Part shown: in pieces, positions 1-7,922 of the stretch
Layout: every line of letters begins with the position of its first letter
Numbering within the stretch: the first letter of the stretch is position 1
Assembly (NCBI GenBank): GCA_963801105.1
Contig: CAWDDH010000003.1
Span: 1,612,001 to 1,676,000 of the forward strand
Direction of reading: 5' to 3'
DNA length: 64,000 nt
DNA from: JAENVU01 sp963801105
GTDB taxonomy: Bacteria > Actinomycetota > Acidimicrobiia > IMCC26256 > JAENVU01
Notes under the pieces: model-generated
Seen by the model: only the letters and a program-made list of their open reading frames with translations
Databases searched by the model: none
Told to the model about the DNA's origin: nothing
Program-made: the position numbers and the translations under genes

Positions 1-198
1 CCACGCGGTGAGAACGAAGATCCCGATCGTCACGGCGAAGACCAGGATCGTGTTCAGGACGTTGCGGGCGGTCGGGATGCGGCGCAGCTCCTCGCGCAGC
101 TCGGGCTTGGGCTTGCCCGTCGGCCCGATGGGACCGTTGGGGTCCGGCGCCACGAGGAGCCGGGATTCGGGGAGGACGGTGGCGACCACGTGGGGCAT
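1..198 (-). CDS. partial membrane protein, possibly fatty acid desaturase
   Basis: The minus strand is open from an ATG at 198 to the left edge, giving the first 66 residues of a protein that continues outside the window. The first 40 residues are polar and Pro/Gly-rich. A short basic stretch (ELRRIPTARNV) then leads into a hydrophobic helix ending FVLTAW. This layout resembles the N-terminus of actinobacterial fatty acid desaturases, but the diagnostic histidine boxes would lie beyond the edge, so the family is a guess. It is divergent from the PaaX gene and shares a 19-base spacer with it, so it is a plausible target of that regulator. Confidence 0.45.
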   Translation of the reverse strand, partial: MPHVVATVLPESRLLVAPDPNGPIGPTGKPKPELREELRRIPTARNVLNTILVFAVTIGIFVLTAW

Positions 199-236
199 GT
201 TACGGTGATTACAACAGATGGAGCAATCAAGTAACA
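198..236. promoter_or_regulatory. candidate operator between partial gene and paaX-like gene
   Basis: Two nested inverted repeats cover the divergent spacer and the first codons of the regulator gene: TGTTAC at 198-203 with GTAACA at 231-236, and TGATT at 206-210 with AATCA at 225-229. PaaX operators in E. coli contain TGATTC-type half sites, so the inner pair is a reasonable autoregulatory site. No footprint or comparison is available; the assignment is inference. Confidence 0.3.
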
Positions 237-1021
237 CCCGCGCGCGGGTCGACGGGCCGGAACGCCGGTCCGACCGGCCCCTCTCGGCCCGGTCGGTCAT
301 GGCGAGCCTGCTGCTCGGCCGCCGTCCGGCCCGGGCGTCCGGTCGGGATCTCGTGCGCTGGGCCGGGCTCTTCGGCGTCGCGCCGGGCACCGCCCGGGTG
401 GCGCTGCACCGGATGACCGCGGCCGGCGAGCTGGTGCGGACGAGCAGTGGTGCGTACGAACTCGTCGGCGGACTCGCCCGCCGCCAGGAGGAACAGCAGT
501 CGAGCCTCGCGGCGGACCCGGGCCTCTGGGACGGCGCCTGGCGCGTGGCGGTCGTGCTCGGCCGTGCGCGGCCCGCGCCGGTGCGCGCCGACGTGCGCTC
601 CGCGCTGCGCCGCGCCCGCCTCGCCGAGTGGCGCGAGGGCGTCTGGCTGCGGCCCGCGAACCTCGAAGATCTCGTGGAGGATCCCCGGTGCGCCTGGCTC
701 GACGCGACCCCCGACGACGAGCCGGTCGCGCTCGCCGCGCAGCTCTTCGCGCCCGGTGCCTGGAGTCGTCGCGCGGGCGAGCTGCTCGACCGTCTGGATC
801 GATCGACCGCCGCAATGCGCGAAGACGCGGAGGGGACGATGGCCGATGCCTTCCTCGCCGGTGCGGCGGCGCTGCGTCACATCCGGGCCGACCCGCTCCT
901 TCCCGAGGCGCTCCTGCCCGACCCGTGGCCCGGTCGTGCGCTGCGCGACGGCTACCGCGCCTATGAGCGGGAGTTCGACGCGGTCGCGCGCGCGTGGTTC
1001 CGGGCCGGTTCGGCCGGCTGA
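218..1021 (+). CDS. PaaX-family transcriptional regulator
   Basis: 267 aa. The N-terminal quarter (about residues 22-75) is a winged-helix region with the PaaX-type opening LSARSVMASLLLG followed by DLVRWAGLFGVAPGTARVALHRM, the recognition helix region. The C-terminal part matches PaaX in length and in its aromatic-rich DPLLP/DPWPG segment near the end. PaaX proteins repress phenylacetate and related aromatic catabolism in response to CoA thioesters. No paa genes lie in the window, so the ligand is unknown. ATG 218 places the candidate operator inside the first codons; a later start near residue 28 (ATG 299) would be too short at the HTH. Confidence 0.8.
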   Translation: MEQSSNTRARVDGPERRSDRPLSARSVMASLLLGRRPARASGRDLVRWAGLFGVAPGTARVALHRMTAAGELVRTSSGAYELVGGLARRQEEQQSSLAADPGLWDGAWRVAVVLGRARPAPVRADVRSALRRARLAEWREGVWLRPANLEDLVEDPRCAWLDATPDDEPVALAAQLFAPGAWSRRAGELLDRLDRSTAAMREDAEGTMADAFLAGAAALRHIRADPLLPEALLPDPWPGRALRDGYRAYEREFDAVARAWFRAGSAG

Positions 1022-1025
1022 GCGG

Positions 1026-1886
1026 TCAGTACCGCAGGTCCGCCACGACGCCGAAGTGGTCCGAGCCGTAGAGGCCGTCGACCGGCGTATCGCCGAGGAG
1101 CTCGGCGTGGCGCGGCTGGCCCACCCCGCCGAGCTTCGGGTGGCCGACCATCACGAAGTCGATCCGGCGGTCCACGTCGAGGCTCGTCGCCGCCCACGGG
1201 TTGGTGTTCGACCAGGTGAAGCCGGGGCCGTCGCCGGCGTGGACCCAGGCGTCGCGGAACCAGATCCCGGGCACCGGGGGCGCAGCGTCTCCGGTGAGCA
1301 TGCGGATCTCGTCGGTGGCCGGCGACGCGTTCAGGTCCCCGCCGAGGATGGCGGGAAAGGATCGGGGACGCGCCTCGCGGGCGAACTCGCAGATCGCGCG
1401 GACCTGCTCCTGGCGGATCGCACCGTGGTCCTCACGCCACGAGAGGTGGGCACAGAACGCCTGGAACGGACCGCGCGGGCCGTCGATCTCGGCGAAGACG
1501 CAGAGCCGCTCCTCCCCTTCGTCGTCGCGTGACCCGTTCGGAGCCTCCCGGGGGAGCGTGCGGACCTCCGAGCGCGTGATCGGCCACCGGCTGAGGATGG
1601 CGTTGCCGGCGTGGACGCCGTCGGCGAAGGTCAGGTTGCTGGCGTAGACGTGCTCGTACCCGCCGAGCGCATTGGCGAGCTCGGCCGCCTGGGACCGCCC
1701 GCCCGGCTCGTCCCACACCTCGACGAGCAGTGCGAGGTCGGGCGCGGCGGCGCGCAACTGGGCTTCGATGATCGGGCCCCGGAGTTCCCACGCGGCGTAG
1801 CGCGCCCAGATGTTCCAGACCGCGACTCGCATCGTCGTGGAGACCAGCGGCCCGAACCCTGGATCGAACGGCTCCACCTCGGCCAT
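1026..1886 (-). CDS. endonuclease/exonuclease/phosphatase family protein
   Basis: 286 aa from ATG 1886, chosen over an upstream start at 1913 because the extra residues add no domain. Metal-dependent EEP fold landmarks run in order: VAVWNIWA near residue 22 (Asn), LLVEVW near 50 (Glu metal ligand), GGDLNASP in the second half and the C-terminal SDHFGVVADL with the catalytic Asp-His. The family hydrolyses phosphodiester or phosphoester bonds in nucleic acids, sphingolipids or phosphoinositides; the substrate cannot be told from sequence. No signal peptide is visible. It converges on the PaaX gene, leaving 4 bases between the stops. Confidence 0.8.
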   Translation of the reverse strand: MAEVEPFDPGFGPLVSTTMRVAVWNIWARYAAWELRGPIIEAQLRAAAPDLALLVEVWDEPGGRSQAAELANALGGYEHVYASNLTFADGVHAGNAILSRWPITRSEVRTLPREAPNGSRDDEGEERLCVFAEIDGPRGPFQAFCAHLSWREDHGAIRQEQVRAICEFAREARPRSFPAILGGDLNASPATDEIRMLTGDAAPPVPGIWFRDAWVHAGDGPGFTWSNTNPWAATSLDVDRRIDFVMVGHPKLGGVGQPRHAELLGDTPVDGLYGSDHFGVVADLRY

Positions 1887-1984
1887 GCGGGCAACGGTAC
1901 CGTGACCGCCCACGACGGGGTCGGGGACTCACCATCGGAGCCGTGACGCGCCCGCGACGTCGGCTCCGTCTCCGTGCGGATTCC

Positions 1985-3220
1985 TCAGGCGGGTGTGAAC
2001 GCGCACGGCATGCGCTTGATGCCGTGGATGAACGCCGATTGCAGCCGGTCGGGCTCGGCGGTGATCTCGAGGTCCGGGAGACGGGTGAACAGCTCGTCGA
2101 ACATCACGCGGATCTCGCGCCGGGCGAGGTTGGCCCCCAGGCAGAAGTGGGGGCCGCCGCCGCCGTAGCCGAAGTGCGGGTTGGGTGAGCGGGTGATGTC
2201 GAACGTGTACGGGTCCGCGAACTGGCGCTCGTCGCGGTTCGCCGAGTTGAACCACATGACGACCTTGTCGCCCTCGGCGATCGGCTGGTCCGCGATCTCG
2301 GTGTCCTGGGTCGCGGTCCGGCGGAAGTGGATGACGGGCGTGGCCCAGCGCACGATCTCCTCGACCGCGTCCTGCGCGTAGCGGTCGAAGTCGCTCGTCC
2401 ACCGCGCACGCTGGTCGGCGTTGTTGTGCAGCGCCCACATGCCGTTGCTGATCGCGGTGCGGGTGGTCTCGTTGCCGGCGACCACGAGCAGGATGAAGAA
2501 CGACGCGAACTCCGGGACCGTCAGGCGCTCGCCGTCGACCTCCGCGTGCATGAGAATCGAGGTGATGTCGTCGGACGGGTGGGCGAGGCGGTGCTCCCCG
2601 ATCTCCATCGCCATCTGGTGCAACGTCATGAAGGCGGCCATGAGGTCCTCCATCGACTGCACGTACTCGGGGTCCCCGACGCCGAGGATCACGTTGCTCG
2701 CGGCGAAGACGTCGGCTTCGCCCGACGGCGGTACGCCCACCATGTCGCACACGATCTGCAGCGGCAGCGGCGCGGCGATCTCGGCCACGAAGTCGCACTC
2801 GCCCTTCTCCGCCACCGCGTCGACGACAGAGGTCGCGCGCACCTGCACCTGCTCGAGGATCTGGTTGAGCGCCTTGGGTGTGAACCCCGACGCGACGAGG
2901 TTGCGCAGCTTCTTGTGGCGCGGGTCGTCCATGTTGATGATGGAGCCGATGAAGTCGGCGATCTCGGGTGGGATGTCGAGCAGGTTGGTGCCGCCGCGGC
3001 TGGAGCAGAACAGCTCGGGGTGGCGGCTCGCGTACATCACGTCGTCGTAGCGGGTGAGCGCCCAGTAGCCCGGGGCCGGTGGTGCCCCCTCCATCTCCGG
3101 TGCGGGGTGGAACGAGATCGGCGCCTCGTCGCGGAGGCGCCGGAAGCCCTCCTCGCGTTCGGCCTCGGGGGCCGACCAGAACTCCTGCGAGCTGAGCGCG
3201 ACTTCGTCGACGATCGACAT
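1985..3220 (-). CDS. cytochrome P450, CYP124/125/142-like
   Basis: 411 aa from ATG 3220, which has a strong GGAGGAGAG Shine-Dalgarno; longer in-frame starts upstream read into the divergent gene. All P450 hallmarks are present: the I-helix oxygen-activation motif AGNETT (249-253 region), the K-helix ExxR (E288-R291) and the heme loop FGYGGGGPHFC with Cys360 as thiolate ligand. The region LLDIPPEIADFIGSIINMDD is typical of the CYP124/CYP125/CYP142 group, which omega-hydroxylates cholesterol side chains or methyl-branched lipids. With steroid ring genes and a FadD19-like ligase elsewhere in the window, a steroid side-chain role is plausible but inferred. It needs a ferredoxin and reductase not seen here. 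Confidence 0.9.
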   Translation of the reverse strand: MSIVDEVALSSQEFWSAPEAEREEGFRRLRDEAPISFHPAPEMEGAPPAPGYWALTRYDDVMYASRHPELFCSSRGGTNLLDIPPEIADFIGSIINMDDPRHKKLRNLVASGFTPKALNQILEQVQVRATSVVDAVAEKGECDFVAEIAAPLPLQIVCDMVGVPPSGEADVFAASNVILGVGDPEYVQSMEDLMAAFMTLHQMAMEIGEHRLAHPSDDITSILMHAEVDGERLTVPEFASFFILLVVAGNETTRTAISNGMWALHNNADQRARWTSDFDRYAQDAVEEIVRWATPVIHFRRTATQDTEIADQPIAEGDKVVMWFNSANRDERQFADPYTFDITRSPNPHFGYGGGGPHFCLGANLARREIRVMFDELFTRLPDLEITAEPDRLQSAFIHGIKRMPCAFTPA

Positions 3221-3268
3221 CGGGACTCTCCTCCGGTGCGGGTGGCGCGACGGTAGCGTGCGGGCCCG

Positions 3269-4132
3269 ATGCGCTTCTCCGTGGGACTCCCCGTCGACCA
3301 CGTCTTGCACGCGTCCGAGTTCGTGACCGGCGACGCAATCGCCGAGATGGCCGTGGCGGTCGAAGCCGCCGGGCTCGACGCGGTGTATGTCACCGACCAC
3401 CCGGCCCCCGACCGGCGCTGGCTGGACGGCGGTGGGCACCACGCCCAGGAGCCGCTCGTGGCGTTGGCCTTCGCAGCCGCCGCGACCCGGCGCGTGATGC
3501 TTCACACCCACGTGTACGTGGCGGCGTACCGCAACCCCTTCCTCGCGGCGAAGGGTGTCGCGACCCTCCAGAGCCTGTCGGGAGGTCGGGTGATCCTCGG
3601 GGTGGCCGCGGGCTACCTCAAGCCGGAGTTCGCGGCGCTCGGCGTGGACTTCGACGCCCGCAACGACCTGCTCGACGAGTCGATCGCGATCATGCGCCGC
3701 GCCTGGAGCGAGGACGAGGTCTCGGTGGAGACGGATCGCGTCCACGCGCGCGGAGTGGTGCAGCTGCCCCACCCGGCGCGCGTCCCGATCTGGGTCGGCG
3801 GCAACAGCACCCGGGCGCTGCGCCGCGCGGTGGAGATCGGCGACGGCTGGTCACCGTTCCCCAACCCACCGGCCGCGTCGCGCGCGGTGAAGACGCCGGC
3901 GATCACGAACCTCGACGGGCTCGCGGCGCGCCTCGACGTCGCGCGCGCCTACGCGGAGGAGATCGGTCGGACAACGCCGCTCACCGTGTGCTTCGCCCCG
4001 TTCTCACCGGAGGACGACCTGCGCGCGTTCGCCGATCTCGGGATCGAGTGGCTCGCGGTCCAGTTCGACGGCTGCACCACCCGCGCCGAGTGGCTCGATC
4101 GCCTCGGGAGGTTCGCAGCTCGCGCCGGCTGA
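3269..4132 (+). CDS. LLM-class F420-dependent oxidoreductase
   Basis: 287 aa, luciferase-like TIM barrel. Visible family signatures are GLDAVYVTDHPAP near residue 35, the SGGRVILGVAAGYL loop near 110 and PIWVGGNS near 175. These resemble the TIGR03619 type of F420-dependent LLM enzymes used by actinobacteria for hydride transfer on lipids, steroids or redox cofactors. The gene is divergent from the P450, with 48 bases between start codons, so a shared promoter region is likely. Substrate unknown. Confidence 0.85.
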   Translation: MRFSVGLPVDHVLHASEFVTGDAIAEMAVAVEAAGLDAVYVTDHPAPDRRWLDGGGHHAQEPLVALAFAAAATRRVMLHTHVYVAAYRNPFLAAKGVATLQSLSGGRVILGVAAGYLKPEFAALGVDFDARNDLLDESIAIMRRAWSEDEVSVETDRVHARGVVQLPHPARVPIWVGGNSTRALRRAVEIGDGWSPFPNPPAASRAVKTPAITNLDGLAARLDVARAYAEEIGRTTPLTVCFAPFSPEDDLRAFADLGIEWLAVQFDGCTTRAEWLDRLGRFAARAG

Positions 4133-4176
4133 CGGCTGAGAGAGGACGGTACCGCGGGTGGGAGCGAGGACCCCGG

Positions 4177-5472
4177 TCAGCCGAGCTGGGTGGCGCGTTC
4201 GAGTAGCTCGTGGCGGAACTGCGGCGCGGCGATGTCCGCGAGCGCGCGTGCGCGCTCCCGCACCGTGCGGCCACGCAGGTGCGCGACGCCGTACTCGGTG
4301 ACGACGAGGTCGAGCTGGTGCCGGGGGGTCGTGACGATCCAGCCCTCGGCCAGGGTCGGCGCGATGCGCGAGATCGTCACCCCGTCGACGGTCGAGGTCG
4401 ACCGCAGGCAGACGAGCGAGCGGTCCTCGAGGGAGAGCCCCGACTGCGCGATGAAGTCTTCGTGGCCGCCGATGCCGGAGAACTGCCGGCCGCCGATCGT
4501 GTCCGCCACGACCTGGCCGAGCAGGTCGACGGTCAGCGCGCCGTTCACCGTCACCATGGTTCGGTTCTTCGCGATGACCTCGGGGGAGTTGACGACGTCG
4601 ACGGGGAGGAAGGCCACCTCGTGGTTCTCGTCGAGCCAGTCGTACAGGTCCTGGATTCCCGCGGCGAACGTGGTGACCGAAACACCGTCGAACTGGCCCT
4701 TGTGCATGTTCGAGACCTTGCCCGCCTCGTGCAGGCGCATGAGCCCGGTGGTGAACATCTCCGAATGCACGCCGTAGTCGCCGCCCGGGCCGTCCGCGAG
4801 GAGCCCGACGACCATCGACGGGATCCCGCCGATGCCGGTCTGGAGCGTGGCGCCGTCGGGGATCAGCGGTCGGACGTGCTCGGCGATCGCACGATCGGCG
4901 TCGCTCGGCGCGACGTCCGGGAGCAGGAACGGATCGAGGTCGGACTCGACCAGGACGTCGATCTCGTCGAGGTGGACCCGGTGCGGGTGCTCCGGGAGCC
5001 CGAACGTCCGGGGGAACTTGTCGTTGGCCTCGACGACGAGCAGGCGCTCGGGATCGGCGCCGGCCTGGTGGATCGCGTCGACGGTCGCACCGGCGTGCAG
5101 CGAGAGCGAGAGGAAGCCGTCCGCATCCGGAGGCGTCGCGACGGTGGCGACGACTCGGGGCGCGAGCTGCTCGGCGATGCGGGTGAACCGCCGGAAGTCC
5201 GCCGGGATGAACTCGACGCGCCCGCCGCTGTCCACGAGGAAGCGCTCGGCCGGACCGAAGAAGCCCGAGAGGTACCGGACTCCGGGGTGCAGGAACAGCT
5301 CGTAGATGTCCACGAGCAGCGCGCCGAAGACGGTCAGGTCGACCCAGTCGTCCCGGGCTCCGAGCGCACGGAGGAAGGCCGACGGCTGCCCGGGCCCCAA
5401 CGGGATCCCCAGGGTGTCGCGGGGCCGGAGCCGGCCCGCGGCTTCGGAGGCGGTCGCTCGCGTCGGTGGCAT
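4177..5472 (-). CDS. acetyl-CoA hydrolase/transferase family protein
   Basis: 431 aa, full length for the 4-hydroxybutyrate CoA-transferase/Cat1-like family (family I). The central GVHSEMFT contains the glutamate that forms the covalent CoA thioester. LQTGIGGIPSMV and FSGIGGHEDF are the two glycine-rich CoA-binding loops. The C-terminal VTEYGVAHLRGRTVRERA is the usual family ending. It would move CoA between short-chain acyl groups such as acetate and another carboxylate. It stands alone, convergent with the LLM gene and 67 bases downstream of the anti-sigma gene. Confidence 0.88.
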   Translation of the reverse strand: MPPTRATASEAAGRLRPRDTLGIPLGPGQPSAFLRALGARDDWVDLTVFGALLVDIYELFLHPGVRYLSGFFGPAERFLVDSGGRVEFIPADFRRFTRIAEQLAPRVVATVATPPDADGFLSLSLHAGATVDAIHQAGADPERLLVVEANDKFPRTFGLPEHPHRVHLDEIDVLVESDLDPFLLPDVAPSDADRAIAEHVRPLIPDGATLQTGIGGIPSMVVGLLADGPGGDYGVHSEMFTTGLMRLHEAGKVSNMHKGQFDGVSVTTFAAGIQDLYDWLDENHEVAFLPVDVVNSPEVIAKNRTMVTVNGALTVDLLGQVVADTIGGRQFSGIGGHEDFIAQSGLSLEDRSLVCLRSTSTVDGVTISRIAPTLAEGWIVTTPRHQLDLVVTEYGVAHLRGRTVRERARALADIAAPQFRHELLERATQLG

Positions 5473-5539
5473 CGCCGCACGCTACGGCCCCCCGGGCGGA
5501 CCCGCGATGGACCTCCGACCCTTTCGCGACGGTCGGAGG

Positions 5540-5851
5540 TCAGTGGCGGTCCGCGGCCCAGTCGCGAAAGACCATCAGCAGGTGGTCACGGGTCGCGGCG
5601 TCGATCGTCGAGACGTCGGTGGCGCGCAGGCTGCCCACGGTCGCCACGACGACCCGGAATTGCTCGAGTACCTCGGCGCACGCCGGGCACTCCGCCGTGT
5701 GGGTCTCGAACCGGGCCTGGTCCTCGGGGGTGAGCGTCGCCTCGAGGTACTCGGTGACCTGCTCGACGAGCTCCTGGCACGCGAGGTCGTCGGACGCCGT
5801 CATGGCTGCGGCCTCGTCGTCGTCGGATGTGGTCGCATCGGGCCCAGTCAC
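5540..5851 (-). CDS. zinc-finger anti-sigma factor
   Basis: 103 aa from GTG 5851. The core ACQELVEQVTEYLEATL followed by the zf-HC2/ZAS motif HTAECPACAEVL (H-x3-C-x2-C) is the standard zinc-binding anti-sigma domain. No transmembrane helix follows, so this is a soluble, probably redox- or metal-sensing RsrA-type protein. Its GTG start overlaps the TGA of the sigma gene by four bases (GTGA), indicating translational coupling and roughly equal production of sigma and anti-sigma. Confidence 0.85.
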   Translation of the reverse strand: MTGPDATTSDDDEAAAMTASDDLACQELVEQVTEYLEATLTPEDQARFETHTAECPACAEVLEQFRVVVATVGSLRATDVSTIDAATRDHLLMVFRDWAADRH

Positions 5852-6486
5852 TCCTCTTCGAAGTGCGCTTCGAGCGCGGCGCGCAGCTTGGCGCGACCAC
5901 GGTGGAGGAGCACTCGTTGGTTCGTCTCGCTGAGGTCGAGGGCATTACAGACCTCGACGCTCGTCCAGCCCTCGAGGTCGCGCAGCCGTACCACCTCCTG
6001 CTGTGCGGGGGGAAGGTGATCGAGCGCGGTCCGGATCACGTCCAGGGTCTCGTGGGCGAGCGCCCGGATCTCGGGGCGGTCGTGCCAGCGGGTCGGGAAG
6101 ACGGCCCAATGACCGGGGTACGGATCGTCGGCACCGCGGAAGCGCTCGATCGCGAACGCCGGGTCCTCGTCGTCCGGGCCCAGGCTCGAGAACGGGACGC
6201 TTCGCTTGTCCCGGGTGCCGCGCGTGCGCGCGATGTTCATGAGGATGCGGAAGATCCACGTCTTGAGCGACGAGCGCCCCTCGAAGCGGTCGATGCCCCG
6301 CAACACGCCGACCCAGGTGTCCTGGACCGCCTCCTCGGCGGCGGCGTCGGTCGCGACGTAGCTGCGGGCGAACCGCCGGAGCGGCTCGTGGTACCGGTCG
6401 ACGAGCTCGCGGAACGCGTCCTCGTCGCCGGCCCGCAGGCGCGCCACCAACTCGAGGTCGTCGACCGGGGGGTCGTCCTGCGCCAC
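5848..6486 (-). CDS. ECF RNA polymerase sigma factor
   Basis: 212 aa from GTG 6486; the longer open frame upstream is Arg-rich and non-coding in character. Region 2 spans roughly residues 12-85 (ELVDRYHEPLRRFARSYV, then EAVQDTWVGVLRGIDRF and LKTWIFRILMNIAR). Region 4 lies near the C-terminus (LDHLPPAQQEVVRLRDLEGW with the recognition helix before LLHRGRAKLR). Its partner anti-sigma gene directly overlaps downstream. It probably directs a stress regulon; no obvious autoregulatory promoter could be confirmed by eye. Confidence 0.9.
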   Translation of the reverse strand: MAQDDPPVDDLELVARLRAGDEDAFRELVDRYHEPLRRFARSYVATDAAAEEAVQDTWVGVLRGIDRFEGRSSLKTWIFRILMNIARTRGTRDKRSVPFSSLGPDDEDPAFAIERFRGADDPYPGHWAVFPTRWHDRPEIRALAHETLDVIRTALDHLPPAQQEVVRLRDLEGWTSVEVCNALDLSETNQRVLLHRGRAKLRAALEAHFEEE

Positions 6487-6533
6487 CCCGGCATCATGGG
6501 TCGGGCCTCGTGGCGATGCAATCCGCTCGGCGC

Positions 6534-6974
6534 TCAGCGGAGCCCGTCCGCGGCACCGTCGTCGTGCTCGAGGCGCTTCCCCAGACTGACGGCGTCGTCG
6601 ACGACGAAGCCCAGGTGCTCGTAGAAGGCGAGGACGTCGGCGTTCGAGCCGCGCACCTGCAGGTTGATCTTCGGGCACCCGAGCACCCGCAGTCGCCGCT
6701 CGGCCTCGGCCATCAGCGCCCGGCCCGCGCCCGCGCCCTGTCGATCCGGGGCGACCGCCAGGTAGTTGATCCAGCCGCGGTGACCGTCATAGCCCGCCAT
6801 CACGACCCCGACGACCTTGCCGTCGTGCACGCCGACGAGGAGCAGGTCGTCGGCGACCGCCACCTTGCGGGCGATGTCCCGGCGAGGATCGTTCCAGGGG
6901 CGCACGAGGTCCGTCCGCTCCCACAGCGCCACCACGGCGTCCTCGTCGGCGGCGCGGAACGTTCGGATCTCCAC
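6534..6974 (-). CDS. GNAT acetyltransferase, YpeA-like
   Basis: 146 aa from GTG 6974. It carries the acetyl-CoA pyrophosphate loop region LAVAPDRQGAGAGRALM (R/Q-x2-G-x-A type) at about residues 73-89 and the C-terminal NADVLAFYEHLGF typical of the YpeA/RimI-like group. The acceptor is unknown. It follows the MerR gene on the same strand by 26 bases and is probably co-transcribed with it. Confidence 0.8.
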   Translation of the reverse strand: MEIRTFRAADEDAVVALWERTDLVRPWNDPRRDIARKVAVADDLLLVGVHDGKVVGVVMAGYDGHRGWINYLAVAPDRQGAGAGRALMAEAERRLRVLGCPKINLQVRGSNADVLAFYEHLGFVVDDAVSLGKRLEHDDGAADGLR

Positions 6975-7000
6975 CGGGGGAGTGTGCCAGTCGCGCGCCG

Positions 7001-7753
7001 TCAGCCGCGCTTGCCGCGGCCCTTCGAAGCGAGTCGGCGGAGCGAGCGCTCCAGCTCCTGGGCCAGGATCAGCTGGGCGGCGTCCTGCGCGATCGGACGC
7101 ATCGCGTCGAGCGCCTCCGCCAGCTCCTGCGGGCTCCCCGATCCGGCGAAGGACTTCCCGGTCTCGCCCTCGAACAGCTTCACCAGCTCGTCGGCACCCT
7201 TGGCCAGCCGCCGCCGGAGGACGTCGGCGGCACGCACGCCGATGTCGACGCTCACGCCCGCGTCGAGCAGGCGCAGGGTGAGGTCCAGCAACGCGCGGCT
7301 CGGCGCACCGAACGTGCCGTCGTCGTTGCGCAGGAGCAGCCCGCCGTCGACGAGCTCGCCGACGTGCCGGCGCGGGCGACCGTCGAGCAGCTCGTGGACC
7401 TCGGCCAGCGACATGGTCGCGGCCTCGTCGTCGGCCCACGCGGCGCGCAGCACCTCGTCGAGCCCGAGCCATTCCGAGACCGAGCGGTGGGGACGGTCCC
7501 TGCCGACGAGGTCCTTGATCGCTTCGAGCTTGAGGCCGCGCGACTGCAGCTCCGCGATGAGCTCGAGCCGTTCGAGGTGCGCGGAGGCGTAGCGCGCGTC
7601 GCGGCCTTCCTTGCGGGGACGCGGGAGCACACCCTCGGATTGGTAGTAGCGGATCGTGCGGGCGCTCACGCCGGAGCGCTCGGCGAGTTCGTCGATCCCG
7701 ATCTCGCCGCTGCCCGTCGCCGCCTCGCCCGCCGTCGCGTCGGAGGTGGTCAT
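7001..7753 (-). CDS. MerR-family transcriptional regulator
   Basis: 250 aa from ATG 7753; an upstream in-frame start would run through the operator-like palindrome. The N-terminal winged helix (IGIDELAERSGVSARTIRYY, residues about 18-37, then QSEGVLPRPRKEGRDARYAS) is a MerR/HTH_17 domain. It is followed by the dimerisation helix HLERLELIAELQSRGLKLEAIKDL. The long alpha-helical C-terminal domain lacks Cys/His metal sites, so it probably senses an organic ligand. It is divergent from the selenoprotein gene and may control it. Confidence 0.85.
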   Translation of the reverse strand: MTTSDATAGEAATGSGEIGIDELAERSGVSARTIRYYQSEGVLPRPRKEGRDARYASAHLERLELIAELQSRGLKLEAIKDLVGRDRPHRSVSEWLGLDEVLRAAWADDEAATMSLAEVHELLDGRPRRHVGELVDGGLLLRNDDGTFGAPSRALLDLTLRLLDAGVSVDIGVRAADVLRRRLAKGADELVKLFEGETGKSFAGSGSPQELAEALDAMRPIAQDAAQLILAQELERSLRRLASKGRGKRG

Positions 7754-7775
7754 CGGCCCAGTCTGCCACACTCTG

Positions 7776-7789
7776 ACAGCGATCACTGT
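7776..7789. promoter_or_regulatory. candidate MerR operator palindrome
   Basis: ACAGCGATCACTGT is a 14-base palindrome with only one mismatched pair, lying 22 bases upstream of the MerR start in the 169-base spacer between it and the selenoprotein gene. MerR proteins bind such dyads within stretched promoters. Its place between divergent genes suggests control of both, by inference. Confidence 0.4.
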
Positions 7790-7922
7790 AAGTAAGCCCA
7801 TCGAGCTCGTGACGATCTCGGCGTGATCGACGCCACCAGCCGGTCCGAGTGGGTTGGCCTCCCTGCCGACCGACCGCGCGACCGTCGATCTCTACGACGG
7901 GCACCGCCTAGGGTGCCCGGCC

